Below are positions 1 through 8,498 of a stretch of 64,000 bases of DNA, one piece after another. Origin of the DNA: Arthrobacter sp. TMP15 (GTDB taxonomy: Bacteria; Actinomycetota; Actinomycetes; Actinomycetales; Micrococcaceae). The stretch spans positions 2,852,001-2,916,000 of the forward strand of contig NZ_CP154262.1 of the NCBI RefSeq assembly GCF_039529835.1. Direction: 5' to 3'. The position numbers and the translations under genes were made by a program. How positions within the stretch are numbered: position 1 is the stretch's first letter; every line of letters starts with the position of its first letter. The notes beneath the pieces are model-generated. The model was not told the origin of the DNA. It was given only the letters and a program-made list of their open reading frames with translations, and made no database searches.

Positions 1-2
1 TG

Positions 3-1427
3 TTGCGGCCCACCGATGCCGTTTTTGTTCCGGCCATCAAGGTTGGCATTGCGGGAAGTCTTGTTTTAGTAGCTGGTGGACTGCTAGGCCACGAACAGCT
101 GGCAGGGATCGCCGCCCTGGGCGCACTGACAAGCGCTTTTGGCCGCTATCAGCCTTATCGGCGACTTTCGCTGATGCTTATCATTGTGGCGTCAGCACTG
201 CTGATCTCGACAGGGATCGGTGCACTACTAGGCGCTTTGGGCGCGCCTTTTAGTGTGCAGATCCTGGTACTTTCAGCTATCGCGGCGCTGGCTTCCCACA
301 CCTTCTCGGCTTTTCACATCACGGGTCCGGGGGCTGTCATTATGGTCTTCGCGGCTGCCGCAGGTTCGGGTTATGCGGATAGTTTTTCTGCGGTTCCGCG
401 CGCAGTTGCGGCTTTGGGAATTGGCGCTGCGGTTGGTTGGCTTGTTGCCATGGCCCCGGTTTTGGCCTTTCCCATGGGTCCTGCCCGGCTGGCCGTGGCC
501 CGCGCTATTGCCGCCGTGGTGAGCCTGGGTAATGCAAGTCATTCTGGGATGAACAGCGGCGGTACCTCCCGAGCCGTGGCCCGCACCGCTGCCCTCGCAG
601 CCTTACACACTGCCCGGGAGTCAGTAGCGGTCAGCTCCGAACATCTGCACAGCCGCACGGTCCGTTCGATGAGTTTTTCCCACCACGGGGAGCAGCTGAA
701 TCTCTTGCTGGATGAGGCCTACGCCGCACTGGACCTGGTGGAAGCACCTGCCACTACCGCCGCTCTTACCCTTTTATCCCATCATGAAGCTGAACTGCGA
801 AAGATACGTGGCACATTCGGCACTACTGCCCTCCACAGCTCATTGCCTTCCCTGAGCTTATTGCCTTCTCTGAGCCCACCAGCCGATGGCAGAACAACAG
901 CACCAAGTCTGCTGGTGGTTGCCCGGGCAGGGCTCGGTTCCCGGGCAAGCGTCCACCAAGCATTACGCATCGCTGCCGCCTCGGCTCTCTCGGGATGGGC
1001 CGCGGCCGGACTGGGTCTTGAACATCCGTTGTGGGCCTCCATGGGAGCTGTGGCAGCTTTGCAGGGACTGAACTACAGCTTCACACTCCAGCGAGGCATC
1101 CAGCGCATGGTAGGCAATGTGGTTGGAGCTGCTTTAGCCGTTGCCCTCCTTGGACTTTCCTTGGGCTTTTGGCCCTCGGTTGCCATGGTGGTACTTTTTC
1201 AGGTCCTCGCCGAACTACTGGTCATGAAAAATTACACACTGACCACCATTGCCGTGACACCCATGGCGCTGATCATGACGAGTATGGGATCTCAGCTAGG
1301 GCCCGAAGCCGCTTTAAGCCGGGTGGCAGACACCCTGGTGGGTGTAATCATTGGCGTCCTCGTGGCGGCGATCAGTATTTCACTGGCCGATCAACACCAC
1401 ATAGCGACTCGGCAGCCTACACACTGA
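3..1427 (+). CDS. FUSC family membrane protein, possibly 5'-truncated by the window edge
   Basis: The protein has about 474 visible residues in two halves. Each half has a bundle of hydrophobic segments (roughly residues 10-160 and 325-460) separated by a soluble helical stretch rich in Ser and Leu. This duplicated layout is that of FUSC (fusaric acid resistance/aromatic acid exporter-like) proteins of the inner membrane. The second half carries the typical 'hPLWASMGAVAALQG' segment. The frame is open to the first base of the window and the first possible start is TTG at 3, so a few N-terminal residues may lie outside. A short duplication encodes the repeated LPSLS residues near 275-290. The stop codon sits at the junction of a 20-bp tandem duplication. 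The substrate cannot be read from sequence. Confidence 0.8.
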   Translation: MRPTDAVFVPAIKVGIAGSLVLVAGGLLGHEQLAGIAALGALTSAFGRYQPYRRLSLMLIIVASALLISTGIGALLGALGAPFSVQILVLSAIAALASHTFSAFHITGPGAVIMVFAAAAGSGYADSFSAVPRAVAALGIGAAVGWLVAMAPVLAFPMGPARLAVARAIAAVVSLGNASHSGMNSGGTSRAVARTAALAALHTARESVAVSSEHLHSRTVRSMSFSHHGEQLNLLLDEAYAALDLVEAPATTAALTLLSHHEAELRKIRGTFGTTALHSSLPSLSLLPSLSPPADGRTTAPSLLVVARAGLGSRASVHQALRIAAASALSGWAAAGLGLEHPLWASMGAVAALQGLNYSFTLQRGIQRMVGNVVGAALAVALLGLSLGFWPSVAMVVLFQVLAELLVMKNYTLTTIAVTPMALIMTSMGSQLGPEAALSRVADTLVGVIIGVLVAAISISLADQHHIATRQPTH

Positions 1428-1445
1428 CTCGGCAGCCTACACACT
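1406..1445. repeat. 20-bp perfect tandem duplication over two convergent stop codons
   Basis: The unit starting GACTCGGCAGCC occurs twice head to tail (1406-1425 and 1426-1445). The TGA of the FUSC gene straddles the unit junction. The stop codon of the convergent flavin oxidoreductase gene begins inside the last bases of unit two. The duplication leaves both proteins intact. Confidence 0.95.
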
Positions 1446-2433
1446 AGGCCAGCGGCGCCAGGCCCATCGCACCCGCCAGTAGTTCATAGCTCCGGATCCA
1501 TGCTTCACGCTCAGTGACCTGTGTGGCCACAATGAGCTCATCGGCGTCGGCCTTGAGCGCAAATTCATCCAAGTACGCGCGAGCCACCGATGGTGTTCCC
1601 ACAGCGGCGTAGCGGAACATGTTGGCTACCTGCTGGCCTGCTGGGGAATCGAGTAGCAAGTCCATTTCGGCTGCGGTAAATTCTTGTCCACGGCCCACTA
1701 GGGAAACCACCCGACGCCGCCTAGCCTCCAGTGCCAGGCGGTCCGCCTCTTCCTGGGTGTCGGCCACAATGGCGTTGACGCCAGCAATCACATACGGCTT
1801 AGCCAGTGCGGCAGACGGTTTGAACTCACGGCGGTAGATGCGCACAGCGTCTTCAAGTGCCTGTGGCGCAAAGTGAGAGGCGAAGGAATAAGGCAGGCCC
1901 AGCGCTGCGGCCAACCGTGCACCAAACAGCGAGGATCCCAGAATGTACAGCGGTACGTTCGTGTTCTTCCCCGGGTAGGCATTAACCCCTGAAATGCGCG
2001 TCTGGCCCTCAAAGTATGCCTGCAGTTCCTGCACATCGGAGGGAAAAGCATCGGCAGCGGAAGGATCCCGGCGCAGCGCACGCATGGTGTTTTGATCGCT
2101 ACCCGGGGCACGGCCCAGTCCAAGGTCGATCCGGCCCGGGTGCAGTGTCTCCAAGGTTCCGAACTGTTCGGCGATCTGCAGGGGTGAATGGTTGGGCAGC
2201 ATGATGCCGCCAGCACCAAGGCGGATCGACTTCGTTTGGGCGGCCACGTGGGCAATCAAAACACTCGTCGCTGAAGAGGCGATAGAGGGCATATTGTGGT
2301 GTTCAGCAAACCAAATCCGTGTGTAACCCCACCCTTCCGCCTTTTGCGCCAGTTCCACGGATGAGGTGAAACTCTCAGCAATGCCGCCCTCGCCCACGTG
2401 GGCGAGGTCAAGGATGGAAACAGGAAGTGACAT
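1444..2433 (-). CDS. LLM-class flavin-dependent oxidoreductase (MsnO8-type)
   Basis: This is a 329-residue protein of the bacterial luciferase-like TIM-barrel family, which uses reduced flavin to oxidise small organic substrates. The N-terminus has '[14 protein letters not shown]' followed by '[19 protein letters not shown]', the family signature with the His-His pair. It also has '[16 protein letters not shown]' and '[14 protein letters not shown]', which form the flavin phosphate site in relatives. The length is usual for the single-subunit LLM proteins found near metabolic genes in actinobacteria. It converges with the FUSC gene, with a 16-bp gap. The substrate is unknown. Confidence 0.88.
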   Translation of the reverse strand: MSLPVSILDLAHVGEGGIAESFTSSVELAQKAEGWGYTRIWFAEHHNMPSIASSATSVLIAHVAAQTKSIRLGAGGIMLPNHSPLQIAEQFGTLETLHPGRIDLGLGRAPGSDQNTMRALRRDPSAADAFPSDVQELQAYFEGQTRISGVNAYPGKNTNVPLYILGSSLFGARLAAALGLPYSFASHFAPQALEDAVRIYRREFKPSAALAKPYVIAGVNAIVADTQEEADRLALEARRRRVVSLVGRGQEFTAAEMDLLLDSPAGQQVANMFRYAAVGTPSVARAYLDEFALKADADELIVATQVTEREAWIRSYELLAGAMGLAPLA

Positions 2434-2526
2434 GGTTGCTACCTTTCGAATGGGGTTTCCTTAGCGCCAACCTCCGGCCACGTCAGGATATTTCCATTCG
2501 TGGCGCCCCTCACTCCCCCACCCCGA

Positions 2527-2602
2527 CGCTCGCTCACTCCGCGTCGTGTTATTGCCCACCCTCGCTCACTCCACGTTCATTTTTGGCCGACCCTCGCTCA
2601 CA
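2527..2602. repeat. three spaced copies of a (C/G)CTCGCTCAC motif
   Basis: Three copies of a 10-11 bp motif (approximately 2527-2539, 2559-2570 and 2591-2602) lie about 32 bp apart in the gap between the flavin oxidoreductase and the FAD monooxygenase. The last two are separated by TTTTTGGCC. The same words (CGCTCGCTCAC, TTTTGGCC) build the 94-bp palindrome at 53889-53982, so this looks like a decayed member of the same dispersed intergenic repeat family. Confidence 0.65.
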
Positions 2603-2621
2603 TCAGAATCCTTTAGTTGTA

Positions 2622-3761
2622 TCAGCTGGAATGATCGCTCCTCTCTGGGGCGGCCGCATCGAGACTGAGCCACTCAAGTGCTGCCAGCGCTGCGGCCCTC
2701 CCTGCCCGGTTAGCGCCCAGCGTGGAGGCCGATGCCCCATAGCCCACCAGCAATAGCCGCGGTTCTCTGCTCACTTTTACCCCGTCCATCACTATGCCTC
2801 CGCCTGGTTCACGCAGTTTCAGGGGCGCCAAATGGTCCATAGCGGCACGGAATCCGGTGGCCCACAAAATGGCATCAGGGGCAAACGTGCTCCCGTCAGA
2901 AAATATTGCACCCTCATCGGAGACCCGCTGCAAGGGACCCCGTGACACCAGAATTCCGGCAACAATTCCGTTATGGTACTGCTGTGTTAAAGGCAGGCCG
3001 GTGACGCTCACAACACTCGATGGCGGCAGCCCAGCAGAGGTACGTGCGTTAACGCGGGCTTCAACATCACGGCCCCACGCAGGATCGAACGGGCGTGCCG
3101 TGAATTCAGGCGTGCGCCGCGTTGACCACGCCGTTTGAACTCCTGCCTGGGCTAATTGCAACAAAAACTGCACTGCAGAGGTTCCGCCGCCAACCACCAA
3201 CACCCGCTGCCCGGCAAAATCTTCAACGGATCTAAAGTCATGGGTATGGCGCTGCGGCCCAGTAAATTCATCCACGCCCGGATAATAAGGCCAATGCGGC
3301 TTGTCCCAGGTGCCGGTGGCATTGACCACCAAGGACGTAATAAAGTCTCCGGAGTCAGTTTCCACCACCAACGGCTCGCTGACAGTGTGGGCAGGTAAGT
3401 CGCCGTCGTTCTCGGAAAGGCCGGTGCCAAGTCCAGGAGCAAGCGAGCGCACGGACGTTACCTTAATGGGCCTGTGCACGGGCAGGCCAAAGGTTCGTTC
3501 ATAGTTGGCGTAGTAGCGTGCCACCACCTCTGAGGCAGGCTCGGTGGCCTTGGCTGGCGGAAGTCTCATGCCGGGCAGGTCGTGAACGGCGTGCGCTGCC
3601 CCTAACGTGAGGGAATCCCAGCGGTGCAGCCATGCCCCACCTGGCGCGGGGTTTGCATCGAGCACAACGAAGTCGGTCTCGGGCCGAAGCCCGTGTCGGG
3701 CCAGATAATATGCCGCCGACAGTCCGGCTTGACCGGCCCCAATAATCACCACGTCCAACAT
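2622..3761 (-). CDS. FAD/NAD(P)-dependent flavin monooxygenase
   Basis: This 379-residue protein has two dinucleotide-binding motifs: GAGQAG near residue 8 for FAD and GGGTSA near residue 193 for NADPH. Between them lies 'GGAWLHRWDSL', typical of small flavin monooxygenases of the CzcO/ArsO/YUCCA-like group. The 'ATGTWDKP' and 'LWATGFR' segments are the two ATG-type motifs of class B monooxygenases. It probably oxygenates a small molecule in the cytoplasm, but the substrate is not evident. The first ATG is at 3761. No arsenic genes are nearby, so an ArsO role is not supported by context. Confidence 0.85.
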   Translation of the reverse strand: MLDVVIIGAGQAGLSAAYYLARHGLRPETDFVVLDANPAPGGAWLHRWDSLTLGAAHAVHDLPGMRLPPAKATEPASEVVARYYANYERTFGLPVHRPIKVTSVRSLAPGLGTGLSENDGDLPAHTVSEPLVVETDSGDFITSLVVNATGTWDKPHWPYYPGVDEFTGPQRHTHDFRSVEDFAGQRVLVVGGGTSAVQFLLQLAQAGVQTAWSTRRTPEFTARPFDPAWGRDVEARVNARTSAGLPPSSVVSVTGLPLTQQYHNGIVAGILVSRGPLQRVSDEGAIFSDGSTFAPDAILWATGFRAAMDHLAPLKLREPGGGIVMDGVKVSREPRLLLVGYGASASTLGANRAGRAAALAALEWLSLDAAAPERSDHSS

Positions 3762-3801
3762 GTTTTCCTCCTACCGTGAGGGAACCTGCCGCGACCGTGC
3801 G

Positions 3802-4218
3802 CTATTCCGGCTGTGCTGCGCGCCACTGGACTGCGCGCTGTGAGAGTAGTTTATCCGCGTAGTAGACAGCCACGGCTCCCACGGCGTACGCGATGAGGTC
3901 CAGTGCGGAGAACGTGGTACCAAGGATTAAGCGCGACGGCGGGAAGCTCACCGCAAGTTGTTCGGGCACACCGCTTAGCTGGGCACACTCGATGAGGGTG
4001 CTGATGGCAAAAGCCGCCAGTGCCAGCCAATGCCGGGCCACCTTGGGCAAGATTAGCGCCAGCACCAAGTACAGAAGCACCGTGTAAAGACCGTCGGTGA
4101 TCAGGCTTGCCATCTCGCCTGGGACAAAGAAGTGGATCGCCAATCCCAGAACGGCAATATCCGTCGCCGCGATGAACAGTGCAATGCGCCGGGTCTTTAG
4201 GGTTTTGGAAAAAGCCAT
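3802..4218 (-). CDS. DUF2809-like small membrane protein
   Basis: The 138-residue product has four to five hydrophobic helices. Its segment 'STLIECAQLSGVP' followed by 'RLILGTTFSALDLIAYAVGA' is typical of the DUF2809/VanZ-like family. I placed the start at the ATG at 4218 because a longer reading would overlap the 3' end of the upstream umuC gene. The product is inner-membrane and its role is unknown. It lies 32 bp downstream of umuC on the same strand, so it may be expressed from the SOS transcript. Confidence 0.7.
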   Translation of the reverse strand: MAFSKTLKTRRIALFIAATDIAVLGLAIHFFVPGEMASLITDGLYTVLLYLVLALILPKVARHWLALAAFAISTLIECAQLSGVPEQLAVSFPPSRLILGTTFSALDLIAYAVGAVAVYYADKLLSQRAVQWRAAQPE

Positions 4219-4250
4219 GGGGCTGAGTCTAATAGGATACCGGGGTATTC

Positions 4251-5528
4251 TTACGCCCGGACCACGGGCAGCTCTTTCCATTCCGTGGTGTACCGAGGAG
4301 ACGAGAGTTCGCGCTTCATGGACCAACTCGGTGCATCTGAAAGACCCCCCACGCCGATGCCGATGGCGGTGCTGCCAAATTTATTCCGCACCTCACCCAA
4401 TAAGTCCCCCACGTTGGGTTGTTCCGGCCCCACCCCAAATACGTCAAGGACTTCGGGGCCCATCACCGGCTCAAGGCCGTGGAACATGACCCCGGCACGC
4501 AGGTAGGACGCTCCCGGAATGGCACTTTCTCGCATGGCAGCTACGGCGGCGCGGATCAGCACAATGGGGTCTTGGGTGGGTGTGGCAAAGCGAATTGTTA
4601 CGGCCGGAAAGCTTCCCTCGCCACCGGCGAAGCGACTGGTTCCGGCCGTAACTGTCATGCTTGCAGCCCGCATACCCTCCTCGTTCAGCTTCACCGCTCC
4701 TCGTTGTGCGTAAACAGCCATGACCTCTTCCATCTCCTGAATGGTGGTCACGGGAGTGGAAAAACTGCGAGAAAACATGATCTGCTGTTTGTCTGCCCGT
4801 TCCTGCGTATGGGCAATGCACTCGGTGCCATTGAGCTCCATGACGGTACGCTGGAGCACCACAGAGAATTTCTTGCGGATGAGTGACGGGTCCGCGGCCT
4901 TGAGATCTGCGATGCTCTCGATGCCCATCAGCTTCAACCGCGCCGAGATTTTCCCGCCAACACCCCACAGCCCGGACGCGGGCACACGTGCCTGGATGGC
5001 GGCCACCTGCGCCTGCGGCATTGTGTCAAGAGCACAGACACCTCCGAACCCAGGATTTTGCTTGGCAATCCGATTGGCAAATTTAGCAAGTGTCTTCGTG
5101 GTGGCCACGCCGACACAAACGGGCACTCCCACATTGCGCATGACGGCAGCGCGGATGTCATCCCCGGCAGATTGCAGCTGCGCGCCATCCCCAACTAACC
5201 CAACGAACGATTCATCAATCGAGTACACCTCCTGCCAGGTTCCGTAACGGCCCACCACCTCCATCACCCGCGCACTCAAATCCCCGTACAACTCGTAGTT
5301 GCTCGAACGCGCCACCAGCCCCCATGCTCTGGCTTGAGATTGGATCTGAAACCATGGCGTTCCCGTTGCGATCCCAAGGGCCTTGGCTTCGCCAGACCGC
5401 GCCACCACACAGCCATCATTATTGGAAAGCACGACGACGGGGCGGTCTTCCAGCTTTGGGTCAAAGACCCGCTCGCAAGAGACATAGAAGTTGTTGACAT
5501 CTACCAGCGCAATCCGTGCGTTACTCAC
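4251..5528 (-). CDS. umuC: UmuC-like Y-family translesion DNA polymerase
   Basis: This 425-residue protein belongs to the UmuC branch of Y-family polymerases, which copy damaged DNA. The N-terminal '[16 protein letters not shown]' carries the first metal-binding Asp (D10). '[14 protein letters not shown]' is the UmuC-type finger motif, and '[10 protein letters not shown]' supplies the D105-E106 pair. A helix-hairpin-helix region and little-finger domain follow. Length matches UmuC (about 420). The start overlaps the stop of the Nudix gene by 4 bp (ATGA), implying translational coupling. A umuD-like gene with a LexA box lies just upstream, so the unit is probably induced by DNA damage. Confidence 0.9.
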   Translation of the reverse strand: MSNARIALVDVNNFYVSCERVFDPKLEDRPVVVLSNNDGCVVARSGEAKALGIATGTPWFQIQSQARAWGLVARSSNYELYGDLSARVMEVVGRYGTWQEVYSIDESFVGLVGDGAQLQSAGDDIRAAVMRNVGVPVCVGVATTKTLAKFANRIAKQNPGFGGVCALDTMPQAQVAAIQARVPASGLWGVGGKISARLKLMGIESIADLKAADPSLIRKKFSVVLQRTVMELNGTECIAHTQERADKQQIMFSRSFSTPVTTIQEMEEVMAVYAQRGAVKLNEEGMRAASMTVTAGTSRFAGGEGSFPAVTIRFATPTQDPIVLIRAAVAAMRESAIPGASYLRAGVMFHGLEPVMGPEVLDVFGVGPEQPNVGDLLGEVRNKFGSTAIGIGVGGLSDAPSWSMKRELSSPRYTTEWKELPVVRA

Positions 5529-5995
5529 GGGTTTCCGTTCGTTCCAAAGCCAAAGCTGATAATCGGCGGAACTCCGGCGGTCAGATGTTCAAGCACGTAG
5601 CGTTCGTGCGGGATCATCTCTGCTGGCAGATCGGAGAGATGGAACCATTGTAGATCCGCTGCTTTGGCGGGTTCCATGATGCGAGGCTCGCCACTCCACG
5701 CCTCACAGCTGAAGAAGAAATCTACTCGTTGGGCAAGGGTAGGACCATGGGGATGGGAGCGGTGCATGGTTGTCAATGGCAGCAAGTGTTCGGCACTCAC
5801 GCTCACGCCGAGTTCTTCATGCGCTTCGCGCACTACGGCAGCCTCAGCGGATTCGCCGGCCTCAACATGCCCGGCCGCAGCCGTAGCCCAACGCCCGTCC
5901 TGGTAGCCGGTTCCTTGGCGTAGCTGCAGCAGCACCGAAGCAGCACGGCGAAAAATCACATAACTGACCGGAATCAGGGCCAATGGTTCAGCCAT
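5525..5995 (-). CDS. Nudix hydrolase between umuD and umuC
   Basis: This is a 156-residue Nudix hydrolase. It carries a complete Nudix box beginning at G42 (G-x5-E-x7-R-E-x2-E-E-x-G, read as 'GHVEAGE' then 'REAHEELGV'), so the magnesium-binding and catalytic residues are present. Such enzymes cleave nucleoside diphosphate derivatives. Relatives of this length include MutT-like and NUDT15/NUDT18-like NTP hydrolases. An SD-like AAGGAG lies about 10 nt before the ATG at 5995. The 4-bp overlap with umuC suggests co-translation with the polymerase. A role in nucleotide-pool cleaning during SOS is inference from position only. Confidence 0.88.
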   Translation of the reverse strand: MAEPLALIPVSYVIFRRAASVLLQLRQGTGYQDGRWATAAAGHVEAGESAEAAVVREAHEELGVSVSAEHLLPLTTMHRSHPHGPTLAQRVDFFFSCEAWSGEPRIMEPAKAADLQWFHLSDLPAEMIPHERYVLEHLTAGVPPIISFGFGTNGNP

Positions 5996-6151
5996 GTGGC
6001 TACTCCTTCACAGACTAGGCGCGCGGACAACATTTTACTGAGGAACTCACCCAGCCTTGGACAAGTTCCCAGTCTTCACTGACGTGGAGCAACCGCTCTC
6101 AGTTCTTCCACAACGGCATAAAGACGGTCGCCCCTATCCCCCCGGTACCAC

Positions 6152-6553
6152 CTACACGTGATGTAGACACCGGGTGACAACACCCCAAATATTTATCTCG
6201 TCAGTGGAGTCGGCAGCGATCGGGGGCAGAGGAGGGGCAGGTTCAGTGGCCAAGGAGGTGGCGCCGTCGTGCATGAGAAGACGACGGATCAGGAGCTCAC
6301 CAGCAACGATCGCAACCACCACAGACGCATCACGCGGAGTCAGGGCCCTGTCCACAATAATTTCATCGCCATCTGCGATCCCTGCTCCTGCCATGGAGTC
6401 TCCAGCCACGCGCATAATGAAGGTGCTGGTGCGGTCTCTGATCAGGTGACGGTTGAGATCGATCCCGCCCTCAAAATAATCTTGTGCAGGGGAAGGAAAA
6501 CCGGTCGGTTCATGGCTGCGGGGCTTCCGTGCGGCAGGATCCACACCAAACAC
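6152..6553 (-). CDS. umuD: UmuD/LexA-like S24 protein with catalytic Lys replaced by Arg
   Basis: The 133-residue product matches the UmuD core. 'GFPSPAQDYFEGGIDLN' carries the self-cleavage site region (here Thr-Gly), 'RVAGDSMAGAGI' the nucleophile Ser, and 'DGDEIIVDRALTPRD' follows. The dyad Lys, which sits in 'GEFTVKKL' of Escherichia coli UmuD, aligns with Arg here ('GELLIRRL', codons CGT CGT). I chose GTG at 6553 because AGGCGG stands 7 nt upstream and because a LexA-type box lies at 6566-6581. A longer open frame reaches 6817 but runs antiparallel-in-frame through metF and lacks family similarity. With umuC and the Nudix gene it forms an SOS mutagenesis module. Whether it can self-cleave is uncertain. 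Confidence 0.82.
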   Translation of the reverse strand: MFGVDPAARKPRSHEPTGFPSPAQDYFEGGIDLNRHLIRDRTSTFIMRVAGDSMAGAGIADGDEIIVDRALTPRDASVVVAIVAGELLIRRLLMHDGATSLATEPAPPLPPIAADSTDEINIWGVVTRCLHHV

Positions 6554-6565
6554 ATCACCACCGCC

Positions 6566-6581
6566 TAGAACAAAGATTCGA
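6566..6581 (-). promoter_or_regulatory. LexA (SOS) box of the umuD-Nudix-umuC unit
   Basis: On the minus strand the sequence reads TCGAAT-CTTT-GTTCTA, two half-sites with a 4-bp spacer. It matches 10 of 12 positions of the actinobacterial SOS box TCGAAC-N4-GTTCGA. It ends at the SD of the GTG start at 6553, so bound LexA would block transcription or initiation of umuD. It lies just beyond the metF stop codon (6636). Confidence 0.75.
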
Positions 6582-6635
6582 AAGAATTCTATCTTATCAC
6601 CGTACTCCAGTGGCGTCTGCCGCCAGTTCACCGGT

Positions 6636-7424
6636 TCAGAGTGGACCCTCAGCGATGCCGGCGAAGTTATTGAAGCTGTACAGGTGGATGCCTGCCAGCG
6701 GCGTTTCCACTGCCGCCAACTGCTCCATGAGTGGCTCGGGGCTGTACTTGCTGCCCCCCAGCAGCCTGCGCCCAAGCGATCCTTGGCCGCTAAGAAAGCG
6801 CAGCGAACTGCCCACACCGATCTTCGTCGCGAGCCCTACCAGCTTGGTTCGTGGAATCGCGCCGGCAACGCCAGCCCAGACAGGAAGCTCAATTCCCACT
6901 TGCCGAAGTCCTGCGATGTAGCTTTCTATGGTTCCAGCCGAGAAACACATTTGAGTGACAAGGTAATCAGCCAGCTGATGCTTGGCCATCAGCGAGTCCG
7001 CCAACTGTTGGGTGCTCATGGCGGGATGGCCTTCCGGATATCCGCCCACACCCATCCGCAGGCTGTGTCCACTGATATCTTCTATCTCCTGCATCAGAGC
7101 ACCACTTGAGGCGTAGGGACCGTCGGGGCGGCCTTTATCCCCGCCAATGGTGAAAACCTCGGTGATTCCGGCTGCGCTGCACTGCTTAAGAATTCCAACG
7201 AGTTGCTGGCGGGTAGAAATGGAGCGGGCTGCAAGATGCGGGACCGCGTTGTAGCCGCGATCCGCCAGTGCTGACGCTGTTTCCATGGTGCGCTCAACCC
7301 CGTGGTGGGGAAGGCACGTCACGGTGAGCGTTGTCCCGGACCGAAGCTGACTCGCCACTGCCTCTACAATTCCGTGCGTGGGGATGATTTCCACGCGTAG
7401 TGCCGGTGGTGACTTCCCCGTCAT
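6636..7424 (-). CDS. metF: methylenetetrahydrofolate reductase family protein
   Basis: The 262-residue protein is a compact MTHFR-type TIM barrel. It keeps the family's key positions: Glu12 in 'VEIIPT' (the ELFPP-like motif), Asp96 in 'VFTIGGD', and Gln158 in 'TQMCFS'. Members reduce 5,10-methylene-THF to 5-methyl-THF using flavin. It is shorter than E. coli MetF (296), so it may be one of the divergent MTHFR-like enzymes linked to one-carbon catabolism. The ATG is 2 bp after the lipA stop, so it is the last gene of the glycine/serine one-carbon series. That context supports a role in disposing of the methylene-THF made by GcvT and GlyA. Confidence 0.78.
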   Translation of the reverse strand: MTGKSPPALRVEIIPTHGIVEAVASQLRSGTTLTVTCLPHHGVERTMETASALADRGYNAVPHLAARSISTRQQLVGILKQCSAAGITEVFTIGGDKGRPDGPYASSGALMQEIEDISGHSLRMGVGGYPEGHPAMSTQQLADSLMAKHQLADYLVTQMCFSAGTIESYIAGLRQVGIELPVWAGVAGAIPRTKLVGLATKIGVGSSLRFLSGQGSLGRRLLGGSKYSPEPLMEQLAAVETPLAGIHLYSFNNFAGIAEGPL

Positions 7425-7426
7425 GG

Positions 7427-8443
7427 CTAGTGGGCGGCGATCAGGGAGGCGGCTTCTTGGCGGGTGTGTCCGGAGTCTTCGATGCCATCAGCGATGTGGG
7501 CTAGATGTTCGGGGATATCACGGCCCTTTTTACGCATCGCAGTGGCCCAGAGCCGTCCGGCACGGTAGGAAGAACGCACCAATGGCCCACTCATCACACC
7601 AAGGAAACCGATTTCTTCTGCTTCCTGATTTAGATCCATGAACTCCTGTGGCTTGACCCAACGATCCACCGGCAAATGCCGCTCGGAGGGGCGTAGATAC
7701 TGGGTGATAGTGATCAAGTCAGTGCCGGCATCGTGCAGATCCTGAAGCGCCTGGCTAATCTCCGCCCGTGTTTCACCCATGCCCAGAATCAGGTTGGATT
7801 TAGTGACCATGCCCTGATCCCGGCCCTGAGTAATAACATCCAAGGAACGCTCATACCGGAACGCCGGACGGATACGCTTGAATATCCGTGGCACCGTTTC
7901 CACATTGTGAGCAAACACCTCAGGGGCAGAGTCACAGATCGCGCTAATGTGCTCAGGCTTACCGGAGAAATCAGGAATCAATAATTCAACCCCGGTGTTC
8001 GGGTTCATTTCATGGATCTTACGAACCGTTTCGGCATAAAGCCACACACCCTCATCGGCCAGGTCATCACGAGCCACCCCTGTAACAGTGGCGTAGCGCA
8101 GGTTCATTTTCACCACTGAACGAGCCACCTTCGTGGGTTCAAACATATCAATCGGGGAAGGCTTACCCGTATCAATCTGGCAGAAATCACACCGCCTTGT
8201 GCACTCGGAGCCACCAATCAAGAACGTGGCCTCACGGTCTTCCCAGCACTCAAAAATATTTGGGCAGCCAGCCTCTTCACACACCGTGTGCAGACCCTCG
8301 CTCTTGACAAGGTTCTTCATCGCGATGAACTCCGGGCCCATCTCAACCTTGGCCTTCATCCACTCAGGCTTACGCTCAACCGGAACAGCAGCGTTGCGCT
8401 GCTCAATACGCAATAACTTGCGTCCTTCAGGTGCCAACGTCAC
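7427..8443 (-). CDS. lipA: lipoyl synthase
   Basis: The 338-residue radical SAM enzyme inserts two sulfurs into octanoyl chains on lipoyl domains. Both iron-sulfur clusters are visible: the auxiliary cluster cysteines C55, C60 and C66 ('[12 protein letters not shown]'), and the radical SAM triad C81, C85 and C88 ('CTRRCDFC'). I start it at GTG 8443, which has GGAG 7 nt upstream and gives the usual length; a longer frame to 8686 is not LipA-like. It sits downstream of sdaA and 2 bp before metF. Its presence here is logical because GcvH needs lipoylation. No lipB is visible in this window. Confidence 0.93.
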   Translation of the reverse strand: MTLAPEGRKLLRIEQRNAAVPVERKPEWMKAKVEMGPEFIAMKNLVKSEGLHTVCEEAGCPNIFECWEDREATFLIGGSECTRRCDFCQIDTGKPSPIDMFEPTKVARSVVKMNLRYATVTGVARDDLADEGVWLYAETVRKIHEMNPNTGVELLIPDFSGKPEHISAICDSAPEVFAHNVETVPRIFKRIRPAFRYERSLDVITQGRDQGMVTKSNLILGMGETRAEISQALQDLHDAGTDLITITQYLRPSERHLPVDRWVKPQEFMDLNQEAEEIGFLGVMSGPLVRSSYRAGRLWATAMRKKGRDIPEHLAHIADGIEDSGHTRQEAASLIAAH

Positions 8444-8498
8444 GAAAATGCTCCTTCTGACCGGCCCGCTTCCACGGAACCGGCGGATGATATTTGAT

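Noticed and set aside
2622-3761. ArsO arsenical monooxygenase identity
   Set aside because: Fold motifs fit, but no ars genes or arsenic-specific signature are nearby.
6554-6817. Longer UmuD reading frame
   Set aside because: The extra 88 residues lie mostly over metF coding sequence, have no S24-family similarity and would place the LexA box inside the gene. The GTG at 6553 with AGGCGG is better.
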